From assembly GCA_017939025.1 (NCBI GenBank), contig JAGBAI010000116.1, positions 1-56,887 of the forward strand: a stretch of DNA of 56,887 nucleotides, read 5' to 3'. Below the pieces are notes generated by a model. It made no database searches. It saw only the letters and a program-made list of their open reading frames with translations, and was not told the origin of the DNA. The DNA is from Oscillospiraceae bacterium. GTDB lineage: Bacteria > Bacillota_A > Clostridia > Oscillospirales > Oscillospiraceae. The translations under genes were made by a program, and so were the position numbers. This document shows positions 8,400 to 17,146 of this stretch, piece by piece (position 1 is the stretch's first letter; every line of letters starts with the position of its first letter).

Positions 8400-8434
8400 C
8401 ACCGGGAGCGGAAAACCGCTCCCGGTGATTTTTT
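8400..8434 (+). terminator. Rho-independent terminator
   Basis: Perfect 12-bp stem (8400-8411 with 8416-8427), loop AAAA, followed by A and six T. It closes the FMN enzyme transcript. Confidence 0.9.
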
Positions 8435-8439
8435 ACGGC

Positions 8440-8467
8440 AAATTGCAGTTTGGCGCGCAGTGCCCGC
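8440..8467. repeat. 28-bp repeat, copy A
   Basis: The stretch starting AAATTGCAGTTTGGCGCG recurs in inverted orientation at 12933-12960 with two mismatches. Both copies are intergenic and bracket the cstA-unknown-cstA segment. The rest of 8468-8660 has a TATAAT at 8576-8581 (no convincing -35) that may serve the first cstA. Confidence 0.6.
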
Positions 8468-8660
8468 CAAACAAAAATTTGACTTTCCCAGCATTCGTCC
8501 TCATGTGGCGCCCATCTGTCCGCTCTTGAAAGCACTTTTAACTATACCTTAACTTCCATTTTTTCTTCCGGTGCTTATAATAGGCTTCGAAGGGCAACGG
8601 AATCGTTTCCAAACGATCCCCACAATAATTTGAAGAGAAAAAGAAAAGGAGCTTACATCT

Positions 8661-10166
8661 ATGGCAACCTTTATTATCGGTCTCGTGATCCTGATCGTGG
8701 GTGCTGCTGTCTACGGCAAGTTCTGCGAGAAGGTCTTCGGACCCGATGACCGGGAAACTCCCGCTTACACCAAGCAGGACGGCGTGGACTATGTTCCCAT
8801 GAAGTCCTGGAAGAACATGCTGATTAACCTGCTGAACATCGCAGGTACCGGCCCCATCTTCGGACCCATTCAGGGCATCCTGTTTGGCCCCATCGCTTTC
8901 ATCACCATTCCCATCGGCAACATCATCGGCGGTGCTATGCACGACTATTTCTCCGGCATGATCTGCCTGCGCGACGGCGGCACCCAGATGCCCGAAATGA
9001 TCAAGAAGTACTCCAATAAGACCATCTTCTGGATCTATCAGGTCTTTGTCTGCCTGCTTCTGCTTCTGGTCGGTGCCGTGTTCATCTACACCCCCGGCGA
9101 CATCGCTGCTACGCAGGTCTTTGGCTTCTCCGGCGCTGCCAGCGATCCCACCACCTGGATCATCTACGGTGCCATCTTCGTATACTACCTGGCTGCAACC
9201 GTGTTCCCCATTGACGCAGTTATCGGCAAGGTCTACCCCATCTTCGGCGGTATCCTGCTGTTCTCCGCTGTGGGTGTCTTCGCCGGTATCTTCCTGAAGG
9301 GTTATCCCCTGACTGAGCTGTGGACGGAAGGCTGGGTTGCACCTCTGGCCTACGTCATGGTGGACGGCGCCGCCACTCCCTTCAGCTACGCTGACTACTT
9401 CTCCGCACAGCACTTCTTCCCCACCTTCTTCATCACCGTTGCCTGCGGCATTCTGTCCGGCTTCCATTCCACTCAGACTGCCATCATCTCCCGTACTATG
9501 AGCTCTGAGAAGGAAGGCCGTAATACCTTCTACAACATGATGATCCTGGAAGGCTTCATCGCCATGGTCTGGGCTGCCGCTGCAATGGGTGCCTACAACC
9601 TGGGTATGCGCGAAGCCATCGCCTCCGGTGCCACCGCCACTGTCGGCGCTGTCTGCCGGGATCTGCTGGGTAACTTCGGCGGCATCATCGCACTGCTGGG
9701 CATCATTGTCCTGCCCATCACCTCCGGCGATACCGCACTGCGCGGCCTGCGTCTGACCGTTGCAGAGTCTCTGAAGATCGACCAGAGCACCAACGCCAAG
9801 CGTCTGACCCTGTCCGGTATCATATTCGCACTGGTTGCCGCTATTCTGGTCTTCGCTAAGACCAACGCCAACGGCTTCAACATTCTGTGGCGCTACTTCG
9901 CATGGTCCAACCAGACCCTGTCCCTCTTCGCTTTCCTGGCCATCGCTGTCTGGATGTTCGAGAACGGTAAGGGTAAGTACGTCTGGATCCCCCTGATCCC
10001 CGGCGGCTTCTATGCCTTCGTCACCGTTACTTACATCGTCAACGCCAAGATCGGCTTTAGTATGCCCTGGGGCGTTGCCTACGCGGTCGGTGCCATCGCC
10101 TGTGTAGCTTACATTGCCGCCATTATCTTCTATGGCAAGAAGCGTGCTTCTGCTCTGAAGAAGTAA
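8661..10166 (+). CDS. cstA: CstA family carbon-starvation/peptide or pyruvate transporter
   Basis: An integral membrane protein of 501 residues with many hydrophobic helices, starting with MATFIIGLVILIVGAAVYG. CstA landmarks are plain: DRETPAYTKQDGVDYVPM (~31-48) after the first helix, NIAGTGPIFGPIQG (~60-73), MHDYFSGMICLRDGG, and FHSTQTAIISRTMSSE (~269-284). Family members take up peptides (CstA) or pyruvate (BtsT/YjiY), usually with protons. AAGGAG precedes the ATG by ~12 bases. It lies first in a segment with a small unknown gene and a second, longer CstA paralogue. The substrate is not determinable here. Confidence 0.93.
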   Translation: MATFIIGLVILIVGAAVYGKFCEKVFGPDDRETPAYTKQDGVDYVPMKSWKNMLINLLNIAGTGPIFGPIQGILFGPIAFITIPIGNIIGGAMHDYFSGMICLRDGGTQMPEMIKKYSNKTIFWIYQVFVCLLLLLVGAVFIYTPGDIAATQVFGFSGAASDPTTWIIYGAIFVYYLAATVFPIDAVIGKVYPIFGGILLFSAVGVFAGIFLKGYPLTELWTEGWVAPLAYVMVDGAATPFSYADYFSAQHFFPTFFITVACGILSGFHSTQTAIISRTMSSEKEGRNTFYNMMILEGFIAMVWAAAAMGAYNLGMREAIASGATATVGAVCRDLLGNFGGIIALLGIIVLPITSGDTALRGLRLTVAESLKIDQSTNAKRLTLSGIIFALVAAILVFAKTNANGFNILWRYFAWSNQTLSLFAFLAIAVWMFENGKGKYVWIPLIPGGFYAFVTVTYIVNAKIGFSMPWGVAYAVGAIACVAYIAAIIFYGKKRASALKK

Positions 10167-10193
10167 CTTCTCAAAACCGAAAATGCCCTTACT

Positions 10194-10226
10194 CCGGGCC
10201 GCAGAAATGCTCTGCGGCCCGGTTTT
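10194..10226 (+). terminator. Rho-independent terminator after first cstA
   Basis: 12-bp stem CCGGGCCGCAGA (10194-10205) with 10211-10222, loop AATGC, followed by TTTT. It separates this transcript from the next one. Confidence 0.85.
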
Positions 10227-10363
10227 ATGCTTCTGTTCAAGATTACTTTTCAAGCAAATTTCTCTTTACTAAAACGTTTACGCATCTTTACCAATTTTTA
10301 TCATTTCTTAGTCGCCCCAGTTTTGCAACATTCACAAATCGTTCATATTATGGACATTTGTAC

Positions 10364-10392
10364 TTCACAAATAGACAATGCGGGTGTATAAT
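10364..10392 (+). promoter_or_regulatory. Sigma-A promoter of the unknown gene-cstA pair
   Basis: TTCACA (10364-10369), 17-base spacer, consensus TATAAT (10387-10392), ending 55 bases before the ATG at 10448. The upstream 10227-10363 is AT-rich with no gene. Confidence 0.75.
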
Positions 10393-10447
10393 CTGTTTGA
10401 TATTTCCGTCAGGACAAAAAACCTTGCAAATCAGAAAGGAACGCGCT

Positions 10448-10975
10448 ATGGATTTCACTCTCAGCCAGCGGCTGGATAAGCTGCTGGACGCTTATTCTCA
10501 CCAGTATGATATTGAACGGGACGTTGTGGAAAACAACACCAGTTGGATCGCCACAGCCACCTATTTCCTGCGGGATGAGAATTATCTGATCTCCAAAAAG
10601 CACGTTCTGTCAGCGGTAGAACAGCACGAATACCTCTATTTCTATCTGACCGACCATCTGACTGCCGCTGACCTGCAGGAGAAGATCGACCTTTCCCTCC
10701 AGGCCGGCCTTGCCAAGGTAAAGCCCCACAAGGATCACATGTTCTCCAATGTTGGGCTCATCGTTCTGGCGAATACCATTGAACCGGAAGCGCTGAAGAT
10801 CATCAAAAAGACCCGCTTCCGGAAAAATTACAGGCTGAGCTTCTTTGGCTGGACAGAGTATCAGCTTGCTGTTATGGACGCATCCACCAATTGCTTCTTC
10901 TCCAATCCAGCAGGACAAGGAGCCCGGAAACTTATGGAGCAGAATTTCGCTCCAAGAGACGGCAAGAAAAAGTGA
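10448..10975 (+). CDS. Conserved-looking protein of unknown function between two cstA genes
   Basis: A soluble 175-residue protein; I do not recognise the family with confidence. It is mixed alpha/beta in appearance, starts MDFTLSQRLDKLLDAY, and has a central basic stretch (AKVKPHKDHMFSN) and a C-terminus rich in Lys. No signal peptide or membrane segment is seen. The start at 10448 is set by AAAGGAA 7 bases upstream; a longer frame lacks a ribosome site. It has its own promoter and is followed 32 bases later by the second cstA, so it is the first gene of a two-gene operon. A role in regulating or processing what the transporter imports is possible but only by context. Confidence 0.8.
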   Translation: MDFTLSQRLDKLLDAYSHQYDIERDVVENNTSWIATATYFLRDENYLISKKHVLSAVEQHEYLYFYLTDHLTAADLQEKIDLSLQAGLAKVKPHKDHMFSNVGLIVLANTIEPEALKIIKKTRFRKNYRLSFFGWTEYQLAVMDASTNCFFSNPAGQGARKLMEQNFAPRDGKKK

Positions 10976-11007
10976 TCTTGCCGGAGAGTTAAGAAAGGAG
11001 TCACTTT

Positions 11008-12720
11008 ATGAACGGCATTACCCTGTTGCTGGTCAGCGTTGCCCTCCTGGTCATCGGCTACATTTTCTACGGCCGGTATCTGTGCAAGAAGTGGGGCGTC
11101 GGCGAACTCGACACCGAAACTCCCGCACATACCATGGAAGACGGCATTGACTACGTCCCCGCAAAGGCCCCTGTTCTGATGGGCCACCACTTCTCCTCCA
11201 TCGCTGGCGCCGGCCCCATCACCGGTCCCATCAACGCTGCTGCTGCCGGCTTCGGCTGGGGCGCATGTGCGCTGTGGATCATCATCGGCGGCATCTTCTT
11301 TGGCGGTGTCCATGACTTCGGCGCTCTGTTTGCTTCCGTCCGTCATGGCGGCAAGTCCATCGGTGAGATTATCTCCGCCAACATGAGCAAGCGCGCAAAG
11401 CGTCTGTTCATCATCTTCGCTTACCTGACCCTGATCCTGGTTGTTGCTGCCTTCGCTTCCATCGTTGCCGGCACCTTCGCCGCAACCTTCGTTGAGGGCG
11501 CTGTTGACTATGCCGCATCTGAGGCCAACGCCCGCGTTGCCATGGTTTCCATCCTGTTCATCATCATCGCCATCATCTTCGGCTTCGCTGTCTATCGCCG
11601 CAATGTCCCCATGGGCACTGCTTCTGTCATCGGCGTTCTGGCCATCGTCGGTATTATCGCCATCGGCCTGAACTTCCATCCCATCTACCTGTCCAACAGC
11701 ACCTGGATGTGGATCGTGGGCGTGTACATCTTCGTGGCTTCCATCGCTCCTGTGTGGATCCTGCTGCAGCCCCGTGACTATCTGTCCAGCTTCCTGCTGT
11801 ACGCTATGCTGGCTCTGGCTGCTCTGGCTGTCTTCATGGGCAACCCCTCCATGTCCAGCATGCCCCTGATCGACACCCCCAACAATGCAACCCCCGTTTT
11901 CCCCGTCCTGTTCACCACCATCGCCTGCGGCGCTATCTCCGGCTTCCACTCCCTGGTTTCCTCCGGCACCACCTCCAAGCAGCTGGATAAGGAAACCGAT
12001 GCCAAGCCCATCGCCTACGGCGGCATGCTGCTGGAGTGCGTTCTGGCCATCATGACCCTGATCGCCACCGCTTACGCTTACAGCCTGAAGGGTACCGAGT
12101 TCGAGCTGACCGGCGCAACTGCCATCTTCGGCGGCGGTATCGCAGGTATGATCGATCCTTCCCGCGGCGGCGTGTACACCACCCTGTACACCCTGCTGGT
12201 TCTGACCTACTCCGCTTTCTGCCTGACCTCTCTGGATACCGCCACCCGTCTGGCCCGTTTCATGTTCCAGGAGTTCTGGCTGGACGGCACCAAGGGTGAG
12301 ACCCCCGAGAACGTCACCGGCTACAAGAAGGTTCTGTCCAACCCCTACTTCGCCACTCTGATCACCGTTTTCCTGGGCATCATGCTGGGTCTGAACGGTT
12401 ATGGTAAGATCTGGGCACTGTTCGGCTCCGCCAACCAGCTGCTGGCTGCTCTGGGCCTGCTGGCAGTTGCTACCTGGCTGGGCAACATCGGTAAGGACAA
12501 CAAGATGTTCCTGATCCCCATGGCCTTCATGCTGTGCGTCACCATCGCTTCCCTGTGGATCAACACCACACAGCAGATGGCTCTGATCTCTGCCGGCGGT
12601 GCCGACTGGGGTCCCTATGTGCAGGCCATCCTGGGCGTCGTTATGATCGTCCTGGCTGTGGTTCTGGCCATCGAGGGTGTTATCACCATTGCCAAGCAGA
12701 AGAAGGCTGTTAAGGCCTAA
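11008..12720 (+). CDS. cstA: CstA family transporter, second paralogue
   Basis: A 570-residue multi-helix membrane protein. It shares DTETPAHTMEDGIDYVPAK (~35-53), the GAGPITGPINAAAAGFGWG stretch (~68-86), HDFGALFASVRHGGKSIGEI, and SGFHSLVSSGTTSKQLD (~310-326) with CstA. It is clearly different from the 501-residue copy upstream, so it is a paralogue and not a recent duplication. It is probably an importer of peptides or of pyruvate. AAAGGAG lies 7 bases before the ATG. It sits in an operon with the 175-residue unknown protein, driven by the promoter at 10364. Confidence 0.94.
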   Translation: MNGITLLLVSVALLVIGYIFYGRYLCKKWGVGELDTETPAHTMEDGIDYVPAKAPVLMGHHFSSIAGAGPITGPINAAAAGFGWGACALWIIIGGIFFGGVHDFGALFASVRHGGKSIGEIISANMSKRAKRLFIIFAYLTLILVVAAFASIVAGTFAATFVEGAVDYAASEANARVAMVSILFIIIAIIFGFAVYRRNVPMGTASVIGVLAIVGIIAIGLNFHPIYLSNSTWMWIVGVYIFVASIAPVWILLQPRDYLSSFLLYAMLALAALAVFMGNPSMSSMPLIDTPNNATPVFPVLFTTIACGAISGFHSLVSSGTTSKQLDKETDAKPIAYGGMLLECVLAIMTLIATAYAYSLKGTEFELTGATAIFGGGIAGMIDPSRGGVYTTLYTLLVLTYSAFCLTSLDTATRLARFMFQEFWLDGTKGETPENVTGYKKVLSNPYFATLITVFLGIMLGLNGYGKIWALFGSANQLLAALGLLAVATWLGNIGKDNKMFLIPMAFMLCVTIASLWINTTQQMALISAGGADWGPYVQAILGVVMIVLAVVLAIEGVITIAKQKKAVKA

Positions 12721-12734
12721 GCTTCCAACAATCG

Positions 12735-12762
12735 ATCCGGGTGCTTCGGCACCCGGATTTTT
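12735..12762 (+). terminator. Rho-independent terminator after second cstA
   Basis: Perfect 10-bp stem ATCCGGGTGC (12735-12744) with 12749-12758, a stable TTCG tetraloop, then a T run. Confidence 0.9.
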
Positions 12763-12790
12763 CTATTATTGTGCGGCCAGTGGCCGCGGA

Positions 12791-12929
12791 CAATGGCGTG
12801 ACTACAGCCCGGCAATCAACCAAGACCATTGGGTACCGCCCGGTTCGATCACGTGTACAAATGGCATCATCGAATCGGGCCGACCACCCAGGAGTCCTGG
12901 ATGACAAACCAGCCGAAGTCACGCCATTG
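12791..12929. other. Structured intergenic element with nested inverted repeats
   Basis: A 13-bp perfect outer stem (12791-12803 with 12917-12929) encloses three smaller hairpins: CCAA/TTGG (12820-12832), a 12-bp arm GCCCGGTTCGAT with ATCGAATCGGGC (12838-12849/12869-12880, one G-T pair) and CCAGG/CCTGG (12888-12900). The layout is that of a multi-arm RNA or a cruciform DNA element. No coding frame fits. It fills most of the 320-base gap between cstA and the MATE gene. Family not recognised. Confidence 0.55.
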
Positions 12930-12932
12930 GAA

Positions 12933-12960
12933 GCGCGCACTGCGCGCTAAACTGCAATTT
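12933..12960. repeat. 28-bp repeat, copy B (inverted)
   Basis: Inverted copy of 8440-8467 with two mismatches, ending CTAAACTGCAATTT. It abuts the structured element just upstream. Confidence 0.6.
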
Positions 12961-12980
12961 AACAAAAGGAATTTCCCCTC

Positions 12981-13008
12981 TTGCACTTCTGCGCAAAAGG
13001 TCTATAAT
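12981..13008 (+). promoter_or_regulatory. Sigma-A promoter of the MATE gene
   Basis: TTGCAC (12981-12986), 16-base spacer, consensus TATAAT (13003-13008), 32 bases before the ATG. Confidence 0.7.
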
Positions 13009-13040
13009 GGTTCTAAACAAAACTTACAGGAGGATCTGCC

Positions 13041-14390
13041 ATGAAGCGCCGAAACCAGAGCATGCTGGAAGGGCCATTGTTCGGAAACATCATTCTCTAC
13101 ACCATCCCCATCATTCTGACCAGCCTTTTGCAGCTGTTGTTCAATGCCGCAGATCTGGTGATCGTTGGCAGATTCTGCGGCAGCATCAGTGTGGCTGCGG
13201 TAGGTGCCACCGGTTCCATTACCAATCTGATGGTGAATTTCTTCATCGGTCTGTCCGTCGGTGCCGGTGTTACGGTAGCCCATGGCCTGGGCAGCCGGGA
13301 GGATACCGTTGTGCACAACACTGTCCACACCGCCATTCCCACAGCATTGCTCAGCGGCGCTGTGCTGACGGTGGTGGGCGTTCTCTTCTCGGAAACCTTC
13401 TTGAAGATGATGGGAACCCCGGATACAGTCCTGCCCCTGTCCGCTGTCTATATGAAGATCTACTTCGCTGGCATCACCTTCACCATGGTGTATAACTACT
13501 GCGCTGCCATTCTCCGGGCCGCCGGTGATACCAAAAGCCCCCTGATATTCCTGTCCATTGCCGGCGTGGTCAATGTGGTGCTGAATGTGTTTTTCGTCAC
13601 CGTGTTCCACATGAATGTGGCCGGTGTAGCTTTGGCAACCACCATTTCTCAGGGTATCTCCGCCGTGCTGGTGGTCATGGCACTGATGAAGCGTACCGAC
13701 GCCTGCCGTCTGGACTGGAAGAAGCTGGGCTTCCACAAGATCCAGCTGATTAAAATGCTGCGCATTGGTCTGCCTGCGGGACTTCAAAGCTCCCTGTTCG
13801 CCATTTCCAACGTGATGATCCAGTCCTCCATCAACTCCTTCGGCGATGTGCTCATGTCCGGCAACGCCGCCGCGGGTAATCTGGAAGGCTTCGTCTACAC
13901 CTCTCTGAACGCCTTCCATCAGACTGCCGTCAATTTCATCGGTCAGAACGCCGGTGCCCGGCAGTATAAGCGGGTGTCCAAAACCTTCCTTATCTGCCTT
14001 GGCAGTGTGACCGTCACCGGTCTGGTGCTGGGAACCCTGTTCTATGTTCTGGGCCCCACGCTGCTGTCGCTGTACATCACCGACTCCGCCGAAGCCCTCC
14101 ACTGGGGCATGGTCCGGCTGAGTCTGGTCTGTATTCCCTACTTCGTCTGCGGACTGATGGATGTGTCCACCGGTGCCCTCCGGGGACTGGGAGAATCCTT
14201 CATCCCCATGGTGATCTCCGTGCTGGGTGTCTGTGGTATCCGCATCGGCTGGATCATGACCATTTTCCAGCTTCCCGCCTTCCACACTCCCGAAAGCCTG
14301 TACATCTCCTACCCCATCTCCTGGGGCATCACCTTCCTGTGCCAGCTGGTGGCATTCCTGTATGTGTACCGGAAGCATACCAAAGAATAA
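13041..14390 (+). CDS. MATE family multidrug/organic-cation exporter
   Basis: A 449-residue membrane protein with about 12 hydrophobic helices in two MatE repeats. Family landmarks include EGPLFGNIILYTIPIILTS at the N-terminus, ADLVIVGRFCGSISVAAVG (~36-54) and NAGARQYKRVSKTF (~304-317). It would export drugs or metabolites in exchange for Na+ or H+. AGGAGG lies ~8 bases before the ATG. It has its own promoter and a palindrome right after the stop, so it appears monocistronic. The substrate is unknown. Confidence 0.93.
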   Translation: MKRRNQSMLEGPLFGNIILYTIPIILTSLLQLLFNAADLVIVGRFCGSISVAAVGATGSITNLMVNFFIGLSVGAGVTVAHGLGSREDTVVHNTVHTAIPTALLSGAVLTVVGVLFSETFLKMMGTPDTVLPLSAVYMKIYFAGITFTMVYNYCAAILRAAGDTKSPLIFLSIAGVVNVVLNVFFVTVFHMNVAGVALATTISQGISAVLVVMALMKRTDACRLDWKKLGFHKIQLIKMLRIGLPAGLQSSLFAISNVMIQSSINSFGDVLMSGNAAAGNLEGFVYTSLNAFHQTAVNFIGQNAGARQYKRVSKTFLICLGSVTVTGLVLGTLFYVLGPTLLSLYITDSAEALHWGMVRLSLVCIPYFVCGLMDVSTGALRGLGESFIPMVISVLGVCGIRIGWIMTIFQLPAFHTPESLYISYPISWGITFLCQLVAFLYVYRKHTKE

Positions 14391-14398
14391 ACAAAATC

Positions 14399-14420
14399 GG
14401 GCGGGGTCACGACCCCGCCC
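14399..14420. terminator. Shared hairpin between convergent MATE gene and his operon
   Basis: GGGCGGGGTC (14399-14408), two-base loop, exact complement (14411-14420). It lies between convergent stops (14390 and 14428). It has no strong T run, so it may act as a weak bidirectional terminator or be another member of the palindrome family. Confidence 0.6.
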
Positions 14421-14427
14421 TGCATGT

Positions 14428-15072
14428 TTACTTCGTCATTTTCTCCTGCTTCACCTTATGGTCGATGATATGCCGGGATGCCAGCTCTTTCCGGATATCC
14501 TCCACCGAAATGCCCATCTGTACCATCAGCACCAGCACATGGTAGGCAAGGTCAGCGATTTCGTAGACCGTTTCTGCTTTGTCATCGGCCTTTCCGGCAA
14601 TGATGACTTCGGTGCACTCCTCGCCTACTTTCTTGAGGATCTTGTCGATGCCCTTCTGGAAGAGGTAAGTGGTGTAGGAGCCCTCGGGTAGCTCAGCCTT
14701 CCGGCTCAGCAGCAGGTTATACAGCCCTTCCAGCTGAAATTTTCCGGCATTTTCCCCCAGAATGGGATTGTGGAAGCAGCTTTCCGCACCGGTATGACAG
14801 GCTGGGCCGTCCTTTTTGACCCGAACTTCCAAAGCATCGTAGTCACAGTCAGCAGTGATGGAGACGATATGCTGGTAATTGCCGCTGGTCTCCCCCTTCA
14901 GCCATAATTCCTGCCTTGACCTGCTCCAGAAGCAGGTCATTTTCTTTTCCAGAGAGATTTCCAGGCTCTCCCGGTTCATATACGCCAGGGTCAGTACCTT
15001 GCCGGTGTCGTCATCCACTACGATTGCAGGAATGAGGCCCTTTTCATCAAATTTCAGTTTTTCGATATCCAT
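14428..15072 (-). CDS. hisI: Bifunctional phosphoribosyl-AMP cyclohydrolase / phosphoribosyl-ATP pyrophosphatase
   Basis: Carries out steps 2 and 3 of histidine synthesis. The HisI domain (about 1-105) has [29 protein letters not shown] and the metal-ligand region [11 protein letters not shown]...GPACHTG. The HisE domain (about 115-205) has [15 protein letters not shown] and [14 protein letters not shown]. Fusion of the two is common. The 214-residue length is normal. It is last in the his operon, one base after hisF, and ends in the shared hairpin. Confidence 0.97.
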   Translation of the reverse strand: MDIEKLKFDEKGLIPAIVVDDDTGKVLTLAYMNRESLEISLEKKMTCFWSRSRQELWLKGETSGNYQHIVSITADCDYDALEVRVKKDGPACHTGAESCFHNPILGENAGKFQLEGLYNLLLSRKAELPEGSYTTYLFQKGIDKILKKVGEECTEVIIAGKADDKAETVYEIADLAYHVLVLMVQMGISVEDIRKELASRHIIDHKVKQEKMTK

Positions 15073-15073
15073 A

Positions 15074-15832
15074 TCATAACCTCACGGGAATGTTGTTTTC
15101 TGCCAGCGTCCGCTTCAGATCAGGAATCTGCACCTGTCCGAAGTGGAAAATGGAAGCCGCCAGACCGGCATCTACCTTGGGCAGTGTCTTAAACAGGGTA
15201 ATAAAATCTTCCTTGCAGCCTGCGCCGCCGGAGGCGATCACCGGCACATCCACGGCATTACTCACCGCTTCCAGCATTTCCAAATCGAAGCCACCCTTGA
15301 CTCCGTCTGTGTCGATGGAGTTGAGCACCACTTCTCCGGCACCATTGTCCACGCACCGGCGTATCCAGGAAATGGCCTCCATACCGGTATCCTCCCGTCC
15401 GCCCTTGGCAAAGACCCGGAATCCGCCATCCACCCGCTTCACATCAGCAGACAGCACCACACACTGGTCGCCATAGAGCCGGGCCGCTTCCCGCACCAGA
15501 TCCGGATTGCGGATGGCACCGGAATTGACGCTGACCTTGTCCGCACCGCATTTGAGTACCCGGTCAAAATCCGCCACGGTGTTGATACCGCCGCCCACAG
15601 TCAGCGGAATAAAAATGGTGGATGCCACTTCGGTAAGAATATCTGTAAACAGCTTTCGGCCTTCGGCAGAGGCGGTGATGTCATAAAACACCAGCTCATC
15701 GGCACCGTTATCGGAGTAAAATTTGCCCAGCTCCACAGGAGAGGACACATCCTGCAACCCCTGGAAATTGGTTCCCTTCACCACCCGTCCATTGCGGACA
15801 TCCAGGCAGGGAATGATGCGTTTTGTGATCAT
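15074..15832 (-). CDS. hisF: Imidazole glycerol phosphate synthase, cyclase subunit
   Basis: The (beta/alpha)8 cyclase subunit that joins PRFAR with ammonia from HisH to give imidazole glycerol phosphate and AICAR. The catalytic aspartates are exactly placed: Asp11 in IPCLDV and Asp130 in SADVKRV. Phosphate loops VGGGI (~79-83) and ASGGAG are intact. Its 252 residues are typical. The ATG overlaps the hisA stop (ATGA), so translation is coupled. Confidence 0.98.
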   Translation of the reverse strand: MITKRIIPCLDVRNGRVVKGTNFQGLQDVSSPVELGKFYSDNGADELVFYDITASAEGRKLFTDILTEVASTIFIPLTVGGGINTVADFDRVLKCGADKVSVNSGAIRNPDLVREAARLYGDQCVVLSADVKRVDGGFRVFAKGGREDTGMEAISWIRRCVDNGAGEVVLNSIDTDGVKGGFDLEMLEAVSNAVDVPVIASGGAGCKEDFITLFKTLPKVDAGLAASIFHFGQVQIPDLKRTLAENNIPVRL

Positions 15833-16542
15833 ATTGCCGCCTCCACTGCTTCTTTGAGATCAATGGCACCGATATAGTAGGCTTTGCCGATAATGGCACC
15901 GTGTAGCTTCATTTCCGCCAAAGCCTTCACATCCTCCATGGTAGACACGCCGCCGGAGGCGATCAGGTCGATGGCATATTTTTCCGAAAGCCCCTTGTAC
16001 AGCGCCCGGTTGGTTCCCTTCATGGCTCCATCCCGGGAAATGTCGGTACAGATGATGGTTTTCACGCCCATGCGTTCCATTTGGGAAAAGAACGCATCGG
16101 CAGTCAGCCCGCTTTTTTCCGTCCAGCCTTTAATGGCCACGACGCCATCCTTCAGATCCACACCAACCGCGATTTTCTCGCCGTATTTTTGAAGGGCAGC
16201 TTCCAGGAATTCCGGGTCGGTTACTGCCGCTGTGCCCAGAATCACCCGGTCGACACCAATGGCAAGATACTGTTCCACGGTTTCCATATTTCGGATACCG
16301 CCGCCTACTTCTACAAACAAATCAGCAGCACCGATGATTTTCCGAATGGTATCCAGATTGGCAGGTACACCCTTCTTTGCACCTTCCAGATCCACCAGAT
16401 GAATGTGTCTGGCTCCGGCTTTGGCAAAGGCTTTCGCCACCTCCGCCGGATTTTCGCTGTAGACCGTCATCTGGGCATAATCGCCCTTATACAGCCGCAC
16501 GGCTTTTCCTTCATATAAATCAATGGCAGGATAAATGTACAT
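15829..16542 (-). CDS. hisA: ProFAR isomerase (phosphoribosylformimino-AICAR-P isomerase)
   Basis: Isomerises ProFAR to PRFAR. A HisA/HisF-type barrel of 237 residues with the catalytic pair Asp8 (PAIDLYEGKAVRL) and Asp129 (VGVDLKDG), plus the phosphate-binding VGGGIR loop (80-84). It overlaps hisF at its 3' end by four bases and starts one base after the hisH stop codon. Confidence 0.98.
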   Translation of the reverse strand: MYIYPAIDLYEGKAVRLYKGDYAQMTVYSENPAEVAKAFAKAGARHIHLVDLEGAKKGVPANLDTIRKIIGAADLFVEVGGGIRNMETVEQYLAIGVDRVILGTAAVTDPEFLEAALQKYGEKIAVGVDLKDGVVAIKGWTEKSGLTADAFFSQMERMGVKTIICTDISRDGAMKGTNRALYKGLSEKYAIDLIASGGVSTMEDVKALAEMKLHGAIIGKAYYIGAIDLKEAVEAAI

Positions 16543-16543
16543 A

Positions 16544-17146
16544 TCACACCTCGCAGAAGGTTTTCAGAATGGAAAGGCCCACATTACCGCTCTTTTCCGG
16601 GTGAAACTGACAGCCGAAGATGTTGCCCTGCTCCACCGCCGCGGTGATGGGGATGCCGTATTCCGATACTGCCGAAAGGGAATCGGCGCAGTTTTCTGCA
16701 TAATAGGAATGGACGAAATACACATACTGTCCGTCCACCGCCTGTAAAAGCTTTCCCTGCTTCACTTCCAGCCGATTCCAGCCCATGTGGGGGATTTTCA
16801 ACTCAGAGGGCAGCTTGCCAGCCATGGGAACCACCTGTCCCTTTAATAGCCCCAGACCTTCATGCTCACCATACTCAAAGCTCTTTTCAAACAGCAGCTG
16901 CATGCCAAGGCAAATGCCCAGCAAGGGCTTTCCTTCCGCCGCCTGCTGCCGGACAAAGCTGTCCAGACCACTTTGCCGCAGCTTTTTCGCCGCATCCTCA
17001 AAGGCTCCTACACCGGGCAGCACCAGCCGATCGGCCTTTGCCAGCACCTGCGCATCTCCGGAAACAAACGCATCCACACCAATGGCTTTAAAAGAGGATT
17101 GGAGAGAAAACAAATTTCCTACGCCATAATCAATAATGCCGACCAT
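16544..17146 (-). CDS. hisH: Imidazole glycerol phosphate synthase, glutaminase subunit
   Basis: Class I glutamine amidotransferase that supplies ammonia to HisF. The catalytic triad is readable: Cys79 in GICLGMQLLF, His182 and Glu184 in CQFHPEKSG. The oxyanion-side motif PGVGAFEDA lies near residue 45. Its 200 residues are typical. The start codon shares a base with the hisB stop. Confidence 0.98.
   Translation of the reverse strand: MVGIIDYGVGNLFSLQSSFKAIGVDAFVSGDAQVLAKADRLVLPGVGAFEDAAKKLRQSGLDSFVRQQAAEGKPLLGICLGMQLLFEKSFEYGEHEGLGLLKGQVVPMAGKLPSELKIPHMGWNRLEVKQGKLLQAVDGQYVYFVHSYYAENCADSLSAVSEYGIPITAAVEQGNIFGCQFHPEKSGNVGLSILKTFCEV

Noticed and set aside
8538..10253. 571-codon minus-strand frame opposite the first cstA
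   Set aside because: Shadow of CstA codons; the residue mix is biased to Asp/Gly/Glu with no domain.
10269..10282. CcpA cre site (TAAAACGTTTACG)
   Set aside because: Three mismatches to the core consensus and about 80 bases upstream of the -35.
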